From positions 1 to 44,288 of the forward strand of contig JALOOO010000012.1 of assembly GCA_025454375.1 (NCBI GenBank): DNA of 44,288 bases, given 5' to 3'. The DNA is from Leptolyngbya sp. Prado105 (GTDB lineage Bacteria > Cyanobacteriota > Cyanobacteriia > Leptolyngbyales > Leptolyngbyaceae). How positions within the stretch are numbered: position 1 is the first letter of the stretch; each line of letters opens with the position of its first letter. The translations under genes were made by a program, and so were the position numbers. The notes below the pieces were generated by a model, which searched no databases, was not told the DNA's origin, and saw nothing but the letters and a program-made list of their open reading frames with translations. Below are positions 8,444-17,317 of the stretch, one piece after another.

Positions 8444-9133
8444 ATGATGACCAAAGATCAATCTCTTCACATTCTTCTAGAGTTAATCGAGCAAGTTAAG
8501 ACTGCTAACTCCGACGACTTTTTTGATCTCGCTACAATCGCTGGATTGAACCCGCTTCAAGACTTCTCAGAAGCAGATTTAAGTGGAGTTGATCTGCGAT
8601 CGAAAGATATGACCAATGCGGACTTGATCGAAGCTCAACTCATGGGTGCGAATCTAATTCGCGCAAATTTTACAGACGCTCGTTTGATCAGCAGTAATTT
8701 GACTCAAGCCAACTTGACAGACGCAACACTGACAGGGGCATCTCTGATCAACGCCGACTTGAGCGGTGCAATTTTGGTCAATGCCACCTTAGATAGCGCG
8801 AATCTGACGGGCGCAATTTTGACCAATGCGAAGTTAAGTTATGCCGATCTACGTCGATCGACGATCACGAGTGCCGATTTGAATGGGACAAAGCTGAGCG
8901 AAACCGACTTAAGCTATGCAGATTTAAAGCGGGCACATCTGCTCAATGCTGACTTGAGCGGCGCGATTTTCTATGGGGCGAATTTGGAAGGAGCAGATTT
9001 GCGTGGCGCGGTTCTCGCGGATGTCAATCTGATTGGGGCGAATGTAGAGCGCACTCGGTTCAATGAGCCTCGCTGGTTTTCCAGAGATACAAAGCGAGAT
9101 TTGACTCAGAGAGGCGCAATCTTTGAAGGGTAG
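8444..9133 (+). CDS. Pentapeptide-repeat protein
   Basis: 229 aa. After a ~40-residue helical N-terminus (MMTKDQSLHILLELIEQV), residues ~40-205 are almost continuous A(D/N)LXX pentapeptides (for example ADLSG, VDLRS, ANLIR, ANLTD, ADLSG), which fold as a right-handed quadrilateral beta helix of roughly eight coils. A short non-repeat tail follows. There is no signal peptide or transmembrane helix, so it is probably cytoplasmic. Cyanobacteria carry many such proteins of mostly unknown role, and no fused domain helps here. ATG ATG at 8444/8447 makes the exact start ambiguous. Upstream is the hairpin-rich spacer, which may be its leader. Confidence 0.9.
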   Translation: MMTKDQSLHILLELIEQVKTANSDDFFDLATIAGLNPLQDFSEADLSGVDLRSKDMTNADLIEAQLMGANLIRANFTDARLISSNLTQANLTDATLTGASLINADLSGAILVNATLDSANLTGAILTNAKLSYADLRRSTITSADLNGTKLSETDLSYADLKRAHLLNADLSGAIFYGANLEGADLRGAVLADVNLIGANVERTRFNEPRWFSRDTKRDLTQRGAIFEG

Positions 9134-9252
9134 CAACTTTACTGTTTAGATTGCCGAGTTTTGTAAGAAATCAATTGTCAAACGCTCGGAGCTTTTTGCT
9201 GTTGTAAAATTCAGCCAATCGACAGAGATAGAATTCCGTCATATTTTCCAAG

Positions 9253-11760
9253 ATGAAGCGCGATTCATTAGCGGAAACTCCTATGACAATTGCGAATTCT
9301 GCACCCATCTCTAGCCCTCTAAACTCGGAAGAGTTGCGTCAAATCGATGCCTACTGGCGTGCTGCTAACTATCTTTCGGTGGGACAAATCTATCTTAGAG
9401 ACAACCCTTTACTCAAACAACCTTTAAGACTTGAACATATCAAACCTCGCCTTCTCGGACATTGGGGAACAACGCCTGGGTTGAATTTTATCTATGCCCA
9501 TTTCAATCGGTTGATTCGCCGCTACGATCTCAACTGCATTTACATCGCAGGTCCAGGACATGGCGGACCTGGGATGGTTGCCAATACTTACTTAGAAGGA
9601 AGTTACAGCGAATTCTATCCTCACATCACGCAAGATGAAGAGGGCATGGATAAGCTGTTTACTCAGTTCTCCTATCCCGGTGGAATTCCCAGCCACGCTG
9701 CACCCGAAACGCCTGGTTCAATTCACGAAGGTGGAGAATTAGGGTATTCGATCGCTCATGCCTACGGTGCAGCATTTGATAATCCTGATCTATTAGTCTG
9801 CTGTGTCGTTGGAGATGGCGAAGCGGAAACAGGCGCATTGGCAACGAGTTGGCATTCTAATAAATTTCTCAATCCGGCACGCGATGGTGCAGTCCTACCG
9901 ATTTTGCATCTCAATGGCTATAAGATTTCAAATCCAACCGTTTTGGCACGGTTAAGCGATCGAGAATTAGAAAATCTTTTCGTCGGCTATGGATACAAAC
10001 CCTATTTTGTCGAGGGTGACGATCCAAACATAATGCACCAACTGATGGCGGCAACGCTGGACAAAATGCTGCAAGACATTCAAGGCATCCAACGCGAAGC
10101 GAGAACACATGGATTTAGAGAGCGTCCTGCGTTTCCAATGATGATTTTGAGAACGCCGAAAGGGTGGACAGGTCCTAAAGTCGTCGATGGTGTGCAGATT
10201 GAGAATACCTACCGCGCTCACCAAGTTCCATTAGCTGAAATGGCAAGCAAGCCGGATCATCTTCGCCTATTGGAAGAATGGATGCGGAGCTACAAACCTG
10301 AGGAATTATTTGATCAAAGCGGTCGATTAATTCCTGAATTAGCAGAACTCGCGCCAAAAGGAGATCGACGTATGGGTGCAAATCCGAACGCCAATGGTGG
10401 AGTACTCCTCAAAAATTTGAACCTGCCAAAATTTGAAGCGTACGCCGTTCCGGTCGAGGCACCTGGACAGGTCGAAACCGAATCGACGCGAGTTTTAGGC
10501 AAATTCCTGCGCGACGTAATGCAGCAAAATCAGGAAAATCGCAATTTCCGAGTATTTTCGCCGGATGAGAATAACTCGAATCGCTTGAATGCAGTTTTAG
10601 AAACAACCGATCGCATTTTTACAGGCGAGATTTTGCCCAATGATGACCACATTGCGCTAGACGGTCGCGTGATGGAGATTTTGAGTGAACATCTCTGTCA
10701 AGGTTGGCTTGAAGGCTATCTCTTGACCGGGCGGCACGGGTTTTTCTCCTGTTATGAAGCTTTCATTCACATTGTCGATTCGATGTTCAATCAACATGCG
10801 AAGTGGCTCGAAGCTTGTCGTCATATCGTTTGGAGACGACCGATCGCCTCGCTAAATTATTTACTCACGTCTCACGTCTGGCGACAAGACCACAATGGAT
10901 TTACGCATCAAGACCCGGGCTTCATCGATGTAGTGTTGAACAAAAAGCCATCGGTGACGCGGGTCTATCTCCCGCCTGATGCGAATACATTGCTATCAGT
11001 TACAGATCATTGTTTGAGAAGTCGCCATTATGTGAATGTGATCATTGCCGGAAAACAACCTCAACTGCAATGGTTGGATATGGAAAGCGCGATCGCACAT
11101 TGTACCGCAGGAGTCGGAATTTGGGATTGGGCAAGTAATGACCAGGGGGTTGAACCGGATGTTGTTCTAGCGAGCGCGGGTGATGTTCCAACGCTAGAAG
11201 CATTGGCAGCAGTTGATTTTCTGCGCGCTCACTTCCCGGATCTAAAGATTCGGTTTGTGAATGTGGTCGATTTAATGACGCTGCAACCTCGCTCAGAACA
11301 TCCGCATGGATTATCCGATCGCGATTTTGATTCAATTTTCACAGTCAATAAGCCGATCATTTTCGCATTTCATGGCTATCCGTGGCTGGTTCACCGTCTC
11401 ACCTATCGTCGAACAAATCACCCTAATATTCATGTACGCGGCTACAAAGAAGAAGGAACGACCACAACGCCATTCGATATGGTGGTGCTAAACGATTTAG
11501 ATCGATTCCATCTCGTACAAGATGTCATCGATCGAGTTCCTCGTCTAACGAATATTGGCGGACATGTGAAGCAAATTGCGCGGGACAAATTGACAAAGCA
11601 CAAGCGCTATATCATCGAGAACGGTCGCGATATGCCAGAAGTGGAAGATTGGAAGTGGCAATTCTACAGCGGATCGAATACTCAGAAGCAGGTTTTGCCA
11701 CAGACGGATGGGAATTCGCCAATTCAGCAGGCGGAGGATTTAGCGCGATCGGCGTACTAG
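9253..11760 (+). CDS. xfp: Xylulose-5-phosphate/fructose-6-phosphate phosphoketolase
   Basis: ThDP-dependent enzyme splitting xylulose-5-P (or fructose-6-P) with phosphate into acetyl-phosphate and glyceraldehyde-3-P (or erythrose-4-P), a carbon-sparing bypass of glycolysis. Family signatures are seen in order: [54 protein letters not shown], the ThDP motif [14 protein letters not shown] and the C-terminal [14 protein letters not shown]. At 835 aa it is slightly longer than the usual ~800. The ATG at 9283, ten codons in and preceded by GCGGAAA, may be the true start. It stands alone and converges on the FHA gene. Confidence 0.95.
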   Translation: MKRDSLAETPMTIANSAPISSPLNSEELRQIDAYWRAANYLSVGQIYLRDNPLLKQPLRLEHIKPRLLGHWGTTPGLNFIYAHFNRLIRRYDLNCIYIAGPGHGGPGMVANTYLEGSYSEFYPHITQDEEGMDKLFTQFSYPGGIPSHAAPETPGSIHEGGELGYSIAHAYGAAFDNPDLLVCCVVGDGEAETGALATSWHSNKFLNPARDGAVLPILHLNGYKISNPTVLARLSDRELENLFVGYGYKPYFVEGDDPNIMHQLMAATLDKMLQDIQGIQREARTHGFRERPAFPMMILRTPKGWTGPKVVDGVQIENTYRAHQVPLAEMASKPDHLRLLEEWMRSYKPEELFDQSGRLIPELAELAPKGDRRMGANPNANGGVLLKNLNLPKFEAYAVPVEAPGQVETESTRVLGKFLRDVMQQNQENRNFRVFSPDENNSNRLNAVLETTDRIFTGEILPNDDHIALDGRVMEILSEHLCQGWLEGYLLTGRHGFFSCYEAFIHIVDSMFNQHAKWLEACRHIVWRRPIASLNYLLTSHVWRQDHNGFTHQDPGFIDVVLNKKPSVTRVYLPPDANTLLSVTDHCLRSRHYVNVIIAGKQPQLQWLDMESAIAHCTAGVGIWDWASNDQGVEPDVVLASAGDVPTLEALAAVDFLRAHFPDLKIRFVNVVDLMTLQPRSEHPHGLSDRDFDSIFTVNKPIIFAFHGYPWLVHRLTYRRTNHPNIHVRGYKEEGTTTTPFDMVVLNDLDRFHLVQDVIDRVPRLTNIGGHVKQIARDKLTKHKRYIIENGRDMPEVEDWKWQFYSGSNTQKQVLPQTDGNSPIQQAEDLARSAY

Positions 11761-11774
11761 CCTGAACCGAGGTT

Positions 11775-11825
11775 CGGCTGCACTCACCCCTCATCGAGTT
11801 TCTTAGTATGAGTTGAGCGCAGCCG
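11775..11825. terminator. Bidirectional palindromic element between convergent genes
   Basis: CGGCTGC (11775-11781) pairs with GCAGCCG (11819-11825), continuing inward as CTCA/TGAG after a mismatch, around a ~28-base loop. It resembles the dispersed intergenic GAGCGCAGYCGAA-type palindromes of cyanobacterial genomes. It occupies the whole 70-bp gap between the phosphoketolase stop and the FHA stop, so a shared terminator role is plausible. Confidence 0.5.
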
Positions 11826-11830
11826 AGTCG

Positions 11831-12373
11831 TTAACCCGGACGAGTCGTCTCCCCCCAATCCAAAAATCCTCCCTCCATACTCACGACAAAAAACTCCACC
11901 TGAAGATGGCTCAACGAAATTCGATCGCCATCGATCAGCGCACGTCGCTCCAACACAGGCAATCTTTGCTCTCGTAGGAAAGTTCCATTGCTACTGCCTA
12001 CATCCATGACATAAAACCCCTCAGGGCTGTGACCGATCACCGCATGACAGCGTGAAATCGATGGCTGAGAAACCGAAATTGCACAGTTTCGACTTCTGCC
12101 AATTAGCCAGGTTGAAGAGATCGACGTAAGTTGTGCTTGATCTGGATTGACCAAATTTGTCGTCAGGAAAGCAGTGCGACCAGTCGTAACCGCTTGAATG
12201 TAGTAAGCCGTCGCGCACCGAAGCGGTGCCTCTAAAATTGGCTCAACCAAGGTGGAAATTTTATCGATGTCGTGCCCGCAATCTAATAAGAGCGATCGCG
12301 AAATCGCAGGATAGGTTTTTAAGAATTGGAGCGCACGATCGCCACTATTGCTGGATGGCGGCAGATTTAACAT
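11831..12373 (-). CDS. FHA-domain protein
   Basis: 180 aa. The C-terminal half (about 88-165) is a forkhead-associated domain with the phosphothreonine-binding marks GRSRNC, SISRCHAVI and GSSNGTFL. The N-terminal ~80 residues are a helical region of unknown kind, without transmembrane segments. FHA domains dock onto phosphothreonine in partner proteins, usually targets of Ser/Thr kinases; no kinase is adjacent. The start is ATG 12373. A long gene-free region separates it from plsX, so it is likely transcribed alone. Partner and function are unknown. Confidence 0.88.
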   Translation of the reverse strand: MLNLPPSSNSGDRALQFLKTYPAISRSLLLDCGHDIDKISTLVEPILEAPLRCATAYYIQAVTTGRTAFLTTNLVNPDQAQLTSISSTWLIGRSRNCAISVSQPSISRCHAVIGHSPEGFYVMDVGSSNGTFLREQRLPVLERRALIDGDRISLSHLQVEFFVVSMEGGFLDWGETTRPG

Positions 12374-13206
12374 AACAGGTGTCCGGGCGATAACCGTTTA
12401 ACGAGAGGGGAGAAGAATCGGATGCGACGACAGCAGTAGTACTCGAAACCCTGATTCAGCCAAACTAAGCAATGTTTTACCTTACTAAAACCAAATTGCC
12501 CGCTGGGTGAAGTCTAGGGGTTGGAAACGTTTATCACCCTGAGGGGTGAGATGCACGGAACTACGTAGAATAAACACTACCTTTCAGGGAGAGGCAAGGC
12601 TTCTGGGTCGCTCTTCTTACTAGCTTTATACGGTTGCAGATACTGAGCCGGATCTTTAAAGTTTTATGAATTCTCAGCATAATTGAGCATTCGTTGTCGT
12701 CATCGCTGCTTCGGTATTTACGGATATAACGATAAGGCTAAGGAACACTGTTCTTCTCTACAGTAAGGAAGCGAGCGAATCAGGATTTTCTAATAAAAAG
12801 GTAGAGACGATCGTGCGGATACTGAAGCAGAAAGTCTAAGTTTGCCTGAACTTAAGAGACTAGAACTTAAGAGACTATGGGTTGAGAAAATTTTGTTGAG
12901 AAAATTTCTGACTGCTTGCCATTCAAGTTCATCCACACTGAGAAAAATATCCTTAAAAGCACTCAAGTCGGGGGGCGCTCACCTCACTCAGATGAGCCAA
13001 TCACAGTTTGGGTGACTGAGTACAAGAGCATCGGCAGGAGAAGGGAAACGCAGTTTGTCTAAGCTATTGCACGATACTTCTCAAGATGTCCCCTTATTAA
13101 GGCAGAATAGAGCAATTAAATCTGCACCCATAACAGGTGTGAGATCGAGCGGCAAGTAGAGCAATCTGCTGATAAAATTTGGAAGGTTTTTAAGAACTTA
13201 GAGCCA
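12374..13206. other. 833-bp gene-free region between FHA gene and plsX
   Basis: No plausible coding sequence on either strand. Contents seen: a hairpin TCACCC/GGGTGA (12534-12549), two adjacent short tandem duplications (12848-12908), and a 14-mer GGTAGAGACGATCG near 12801 that is shared with the palindrome at 41972-41999. It must include the promoters of the FHA gene and the plsX operon. No RNase P, tmRNA, SRP RNA or riboswitch signature was recognised. Confidence 0.6.
12848..12908. repeat. Two adjacent short tandem duplications
   Basis: GAACTTAAGAGACTA is perfectly duplicated (12848-12862, 12863-12877). Three bases later a different unit, GTTGAGAAAATTT plus one base, is duplicated (12881-12894, 12895-12908, differing only in the last base). 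Both lie in the plsX upstream region. Confidence 0.9.
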
Positions 13207-14238
13207 ATGGGATCAACGCGGGTAAAAATTGCAATCGATGCAATGGGTGGAGATAATGCCCCGGATGAAATCGTCGCGGGTGCGGTGAGAGCGCAGGCAG
13301 AACTCGATGTCGATGTCGTCTTGGTGGGAGATCCACAACAGGTGGAGGCTGCCCTGAAGCATCATACGCAGTCTTCTGAAATCGAAATTGTGCCCTCCGA
13401 AGGCACGGTCGAAATGGAAGAAGAACCACTCGTCGGGCTACGTCGTAAGCCAAAAGCTTCGATCAATGTAGCAATGGATTTGGTGAAGAAGAAACAGGCG
13501 AATGCTGTGGTTTCGGCAGGGCATTCTGGCGCAGCAATGGCATCGGCTCTGTTGAAGTTGGGGCGACTCAAAGGAATCGATCGTCCTGCGATCGGGGCAG
13601 TTCTGCCAACGCTGATTGCGGGTAAGCCTGTACTCATTCTTGATGTTGGCGCAAATGTCGATTGTCGCCCCAAATTCTTGGAGCAATTTGCTCTGATGGG
13701 GACAATCTATTCTCAATATGTTTTGGGCAACTCAGAACCCAAAGTCGGCTTGCTCAATATTGGCGAAGAACCGAATAAAGGAAACGAATTAGCGATTCAA
13801 ACACACGAATTGCTGAGCGCAAATCCTGCCATTCCGTTCATCGGCAATGCAGAAGGGCGAGATGTCTTATCGGGTCACTTTGACGTGATTGTCTGCGATG
13901 GCTTTGCAGGCAATGTCTTGCTGAAATTTGCTGAAGCGGTGGGAGAAGTCGCCCTGCAAATCCTGCGTGAAGAACTCCCTCGTGGGCTGCATGGAAAAGC
14001 GGGAGTCACTTTACTACGTCCGAATCTAAAGCGCATCAAACAACGGATGGATCACGCAGAGCATGGAGGCGGTCTACTGTTAGGGGTGGATGGCGTTTGC
14101 ATCATCAGCCACGGCAGTTCACAAGCGCCGACGATTTTTAATGCCGCTCGACTCGCAAAAGATGCGATCGACAATACGGTTTTAGATCGAATTCGCTCAA
14201 GTTACGATCCGAGCGTTGCTGTCCGTGCCGACAGCTAA
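13207..14238 (+). CDS. plsX: Phosphate acyltransferase PlsX
   Basis: Converts acyl-ACP and phosphate to acyl-phosphate and ACP, supplying acyl donors for glycerolipid synthesis at the inner face of the membrane. At 343 aa it is typical. Signatures: IAIDAMGGDNAPDEIVAGA at the N-terminus, SAGHSGAAMASAL, LDVGANVDCRP, GNAEGRDVLSG followed by CDGFAGNVLLK, and HGGGLLLGVDGVCIISHGSS near the C-terminus. First gene of plsX-fabH-fabD-plsC, with 15 bp to fabH. The ATG at 13207 has no close Shine-Dalgarno; GGAAGG is about 20 bp upstream. The coding sequence appears intact. Confidence 0.97.
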   Translation: MGSTRVKIAIDAMGGDNAPDEIVAGAVRAQAELDVDVVLVGDPQQVEAALKHHTQSSEIEIVPSEGTVEMEEEPLVGLRRKPKASINVAMDLVKKKQANAVVSAGHSGAAMASALLKLGRLKGIDRPAIGAVLPTLIAGKPVLILDVGANVDCRPKFLEQFALMGTIYSQYVLGNSEPKVGLLNIGEEPNKGNELAIQTHELLSANPAIPFIGNAEGRDVLSGHFDVIVCDGFAGNVLLKFAEAVGEVALQILREELPRGLHGKAGVTLLRPNLKRIKQRMDHAEHGGGLLLGVDGVCIISHGSSQAPTIFNAARLAKDAIDNTVLDRIRSSYDPSVAVRADS

Positions 14239-14253
14239 CTCGCCTCAACACAT

Positions 14254-15270
14254 GTGGAGTCAACGATTTTGGTGGAATACTCAGGGGTCGGAATCGCCAT
14301 CACCGGATGTGGATCCTCCGCACCCAATTCTACGGTTACAAACGACCAACTCAGTCAAGTCGTCGAAACCTCCGATGAGTGGATTGCTTCACGCACCGGA
14401 ATTCGACAACGGCACCTGAGCGACTCTTCAGGAACGTTGGTCGATCTGGCAGCAAAAGCAGCAAAATCTGCGATCGAGATGGCGGGCATTGAGCCGGATC
14501 AGGTGGATTTGATTCTACTCGCGACCTCGACCCCAGATGACCTGTTTGGCAGTGCGTGTCAGGTACAGGCTGCCATCGGAGCCTCCCAAGCCGTTGCCTT
14601 CGACTTGACCGCCGCCTGTTCTGGCTTTGTATTTGGACTGGTCACTGCCGCGCAATATATTCGTACCGGAGTCTATCGCAATGTCGTGCTGATTGGAGCC
14701 GATGTGCTGTCGCGCTGGGTGGATTGGAACGATCGTCGCACCTGCGTCCTATTCGGTGACGGTGCAGGAGCCGTTGTGATTCAGGCAAATGAGCGCGATC
14801 GCCTCCTCGGATTTGAACTGCGGAGTGATGGCACTCAAAATCGCTGCTTGAATTTGGCATATGCAAGCACAGCCAAGCCGCTCCTAGAGGATTGTGAAAT
14901 TGGTCAGGGCAATTTTCAACCGATCACGATGAATGGGCAGGAAGTTTATCGATTTGCGGTGAAGCGTGTGCCGGAAGTCATTGAGAAAGCGCTATTTCGG
15001 GCAAATCTTGGCGTTGACGCGATCGATTGGTTACTGCTGCATCAGGCGAATCAGCGAATTTTGGATTCCGTCGCCGATCGATTAAAGATTCCTTCCGAAA
15101 AAGTAATTAGTAATCTGGCAAAATACGGCAATACTTCAGCCGCATCGATTCCTCTGGCATTAGATGAAGCGGTGCGCGAGGGGTTTGTCAAGACCGGGGA
15201 TACGATCGCGGCTTCAGGGTTTGGAGCCGGATTAACCTGGGGTGCAGCAATTTTTCAATGGGGGCGTTAG
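14254..15270 (+). CDS. fabH: 3-oxoacyl-ACP synthase III (KAS III)
   Basis: Condenses acetyl-CoA with malonyl-ACP, the initiating step of type II fatty-acid synthesis. The catalytic triad is visible with a GTG start at 14254: Cys122 in [11 protein letters not shown], His263 in LLHQANQR and Asn293 in [11 protein letters not shown]. The CoA-binding loop ([16 protein letters not shown]) and the C-terminal [14 protein letters not shown] are normal. Length 338 aa. The start is uncertain because no ATG lies near the expected N-terminus; GTG 14254 or the in-frame TTG/GTG near 14269-14272 are possible. It lies 15 bp after plsX. Confidence 0.96.
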   Translation: MESTILVEYSGVGIAITGCGSSAPNSTVTNDQLSQVVETSDEWIASRTGIRQRHLSDSSGTLVDLAAKAAKSAIEMAGIEPDQVDLILLATSTPDDLFGSACQVQAAIGASQAVAFDLTAACSGFVFGLVTAAQYIRTGVYRNVVLIGADVLSRWVDWNDRRTCVLFGDGAGAVVIQANERDRLLGFELRSDGTQNRCLNLAYASTAKPLLEDCEIGQGNFQPITMNGQEVYRFAVKRVPEVIEKALFRANLGVDAIDWLLLHQANQRILDSVADRLKIPSEKVISNLAKYGNTSAASIPLALDEAVREGFVKTGDTIAASGFGAGLTWGAAIFQWGR

Positions 15271-15345
15271 CTGAATCTTTCTTGCTTCGTTAGATTGTGC
15301 CCCCTCAAGCGATCGACACACATTCAAACTTATAGATTCACGACA

Positions 15346-16224
15346 ATGGCAAAAACGGCATGGGTGTTTCCTGGGCAAGGATCTCAGGCAATTGGAATGG
15401 GAATCGACTTACTCGAACTTCCCGCAGCGAAGGCAAAATTTGACCAGGCAGAGCAGATTTTAGGCTGGTCAGTTGTGGAAATTTGTCAGCATCCAGAGGG
15501 TAAAGTCTCGCAAACGCTTTACACTCAGCCCTGTCTCTATGTCGTCGAATCAATTTTGGCAGATTTGCTCAAAGAAAAAGGACAAATGCCTGATTTTGTC
15601 GCGGGTCACAGTTTGGGCGAATATTCTGCACTCTATACCGCAGGGGTGTTTGATTTTGCGTCAGGACTGCGCTTGATGCAGCGGCGGGCTGAACTGATGG
15701 ATAGCGCATCAGACGGCATGATGGCGGCTTTACTGGGATTCGATCGAGAACAACTTGAGTCCGTTTTGGCTGAAATATCTGGAGCCGTTTTGGCAAACGA
15801 CAATAATGCAGGGCAGGTGGTGATCTCTGGCACACCTGAAGCCGTTGAAGCTGTGATGTCACAAGTAAAATCGAAAAAAGCACTCAAACTGAATGTCAGT
15901 GGGGCATTTCACTCACCTTTGATGTCCGAAGCGGCCGAGCAATTTAAGAGCGTTCTTGACACTGTTCAGTTCAAGGCGGCTGAGATGCCCGTCTTGTCGA
16001 ATGTCGATCCAATTCCCAGCCGCAATGCAGGGGAGTTGAAAAATCGGCTGACTCGGCAAATGACGGGTTCAGTCCGATGGCGAGAAATTTCGCTACGATT
16101 GCCAGAAGAAAACGTCGATCGAGTCATTGAAGTTGGACCCGGCAAGGTTTTAACTGGAATTATTAAACGGACTTGTCCTGATCTCGTGTTAGAAAATGTG
16201 GGCAGTCTCGCGGATTTGTCATGA
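15346..16224 (+). CDS. fabD: Malonyl-CoA:ACP transacylase
   Basis: Transfers malonyl from CoA to ACP, providing the extender for FabH and FabF. The N-terminal VFPGQGSQAIGMG and nucleophile elbow GHSLGEYSALY (Ser89) are classic; the catalytic His lies in SGAFHSPLM, and Gln11/Arg-type oxyanion elements are in place. The start is taken at ATG 15346 (292 aa); the frame is open from GTG 15295, but those 17 extra residues do not belong to the family. It follows fabH by 75 bp and overlaps plsC by 4 bp (ATGA), indicating translational coupling. Confidence 0.96.
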   Translation: MAKTAWVFPGQGSQAIGMGIDLLELPAAKAKFDQAEQILGWSVVEICQHPEGKVSQTLYTQPCLYVVESILADLLKEKGQMPDFVAGHSLGEYSALYTAGVFDFASGLRLMQRRAELMDSASDGMMAALLGFDREQLESVLAEISGAVLANDNNAGQVVISGTPEAVEAVMSQVKSKKALKLNVSGAFHSPLMSEAAEQFKSVLDTVQFKAAEMPVLSNVDPIPSRNAGELKNRLTRQMTGSVRWREISLRLPEENVDRVIEVGPGKVLTGIIKRTCPDLVLENVGSLADLS

Positions 16225-16889
16225 GCCAAACTTCTGAACGTCCTGTCCCTGAAATGTCTCGCGATCGAGAACCCTTTGTCAGCTTAGTTCTCTATCACCT
16301 GTTTAAATGGTCAGTCGTATCTCCGGTTCTCCACACTTACTTCTGTGGACGAATTTTTGGTGCAGAGAATGTGCCAAAACAAGGACGACTCCTCGTTGTT
16401 AGCAATCACGCCAGCGATTTTGACCCCATGTTGCTATCTTGTGCGATCGGGCGACCCGTGGCGTACATGGCAAAAGAAGAACTGTTCAAAGTTCCGGTGC
16501 TAAAGCAGGCGATTACTGCTTATGGAGCCTATCCGGTAAAGCGAGGAACCGGAGATCGCGCAGCGATGAAAGCGGCAATGACCTCGATCGAATCTGGCTG
16601 GGCGACAGGCGTTTTTCTCGATGGCACTCGGACTCCCGATGGGCGAATTGCAGATCCAAAATTAGGAGCCGCCTGGATTGCAGCAAAAACAAACTCACCA
16701 TTAATTCCGGTGAGCTTATGGGGGACGCATCAGATTTTTCAGTCAGGCAAGTTTCCTCGACCTGTGCCGATTACGATTCGGATTGGCAAAGTCATCGAAG
16801 CACCCAAAACAAGCGATCGAGCCGAACTCGAAGCCGTCACTCAGCGCTGTGCCGATGCGATTCACGACTTACATGACCTCGGACGTTAA
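16221..16889 (+). CDS. plsC: 1-acyl-sn-glycerol-3-phosphate acyltransferase
   Basis: Acylates lysophosphatidic acid to phosphatidic acid, the second step of glycerolipid synthesis; grouping with plsX and fabD/H ties acyl supply to membrane-lipid production. 222 aa. The PlsC HX4D motif is NHASDFD (His63, Asp68), the second block FLDGTRTPDGR replaces the usual FPEGTR, and the third block is SPLIPVSLWG. The protein is probably peripheral or anchored by the N-terminal hydrophobic stretch (about 21-45). It starts inside fabD (ATGA overlap) and its stop overlaps by 4 bp with the stop of the converging RsbW-like gene. Confidence 0.93.
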   Translation: MSQTSERPVPEMSRDREPFVSLVLYHLFKWSVVSPVLHTYFCGRIFGAENVPKQGRLLVVSNHASDFDPMLLSCAIGRPVAYMAKEELFKVPVLKQAITAYGAYPVKRGTGDRAAMKAAMTSIESGWATGVFLDGTRTPDGRIADPKLGAAWIAAKTNSPLIPVSLWGTHQIFQSGKFPRPVPITIRIGKVIEAPKTSDRAELEAVTQRCADAIHDLHDLGR

Positions 16890-17314
16890 CGCAGCGAAGA
16901 CTCCAGCAAATTCGCCTGAAGTTTCAGACAATTTCGTCCATTCACCTGAAGCTGATATTCCACTCGATCCATCAATCGATTCAAAATCAGCCAGCCGTAT
17001 CCATGCTCCTGCATCATTTCAGGCGAGGGAGCAAAATAGGTCGAAATGTCAAATCCCTGCCCATGATCCCAAATCTCGATCGCTAAATCGCGACCCCTCA
17101 ACTCCAGGCGCACAACCACTGGAAGATCAGGCTGATTGCGATGAGCATGACGCACCACGTTCGAGTAAGCTTCAACTAAAGCCAGCCGTAACCGACTCGA
17201 TTGCCGCATCCAATCAATCTGGTCGCCAATCTCAAGCTTAAGACTTTCTAACAACCAAGATTCAACAACGGTTAGAAACCGCAAATCGCTGGGGACATGA
17301 AGTTCAGTTCTCAT
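16886..17314 (-). CDS. RsbW-like anti-sigma/serine kinase (HATPase_c)
   Basis: 142-aa GHKL ATPase of the anti-sigma-factor type. The N box is ALVEAYSNVVRHAHR, the G1 box IWDHGQGFDIS, and a YGWLILNRLMDRVEY segment provides the lid/G2 region. Such proteins phosphorylate or sequester STAS-domain anti-sigma antagonists or sigma factors. The upstream neighbour, 3 bp away on the same strand, is an RsbU-like PP2C phosphatase with a receiver domain, so the two form a partner-switching output of a two-component input. No STAS antagonist is seen in the window. The tail overlaps the plsC stop by 4 bp. Confidence 0.88.
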   Translation of the reverse strand: MRTELHVPSDLRFLTVVESWLLESLKLEIGDQIDWMRQSSRLRLALVEAYSNVVRHAHRNQPDLPVVVRLELRGRDLAIEIWDHGQGFDISTYFAPSPEMMQEHGYGWLILNRLMDRVEYQLQVNGRNCLKLQANLLESSLR

Positions 17315-17317
17315 GGG

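Noticed and set aside
13000-13030. Seven-codon frame ATG AGC CAA TCA CAG as leader peptide for plsX
   Set aside because: Too short, no attenuator structure or codon bias pointing to control.
16439-16876. 145-codon frame inside plsC
   Set aside because: Alternate frame of plsC; Arg/Ser/Cys-rich, no motifs.
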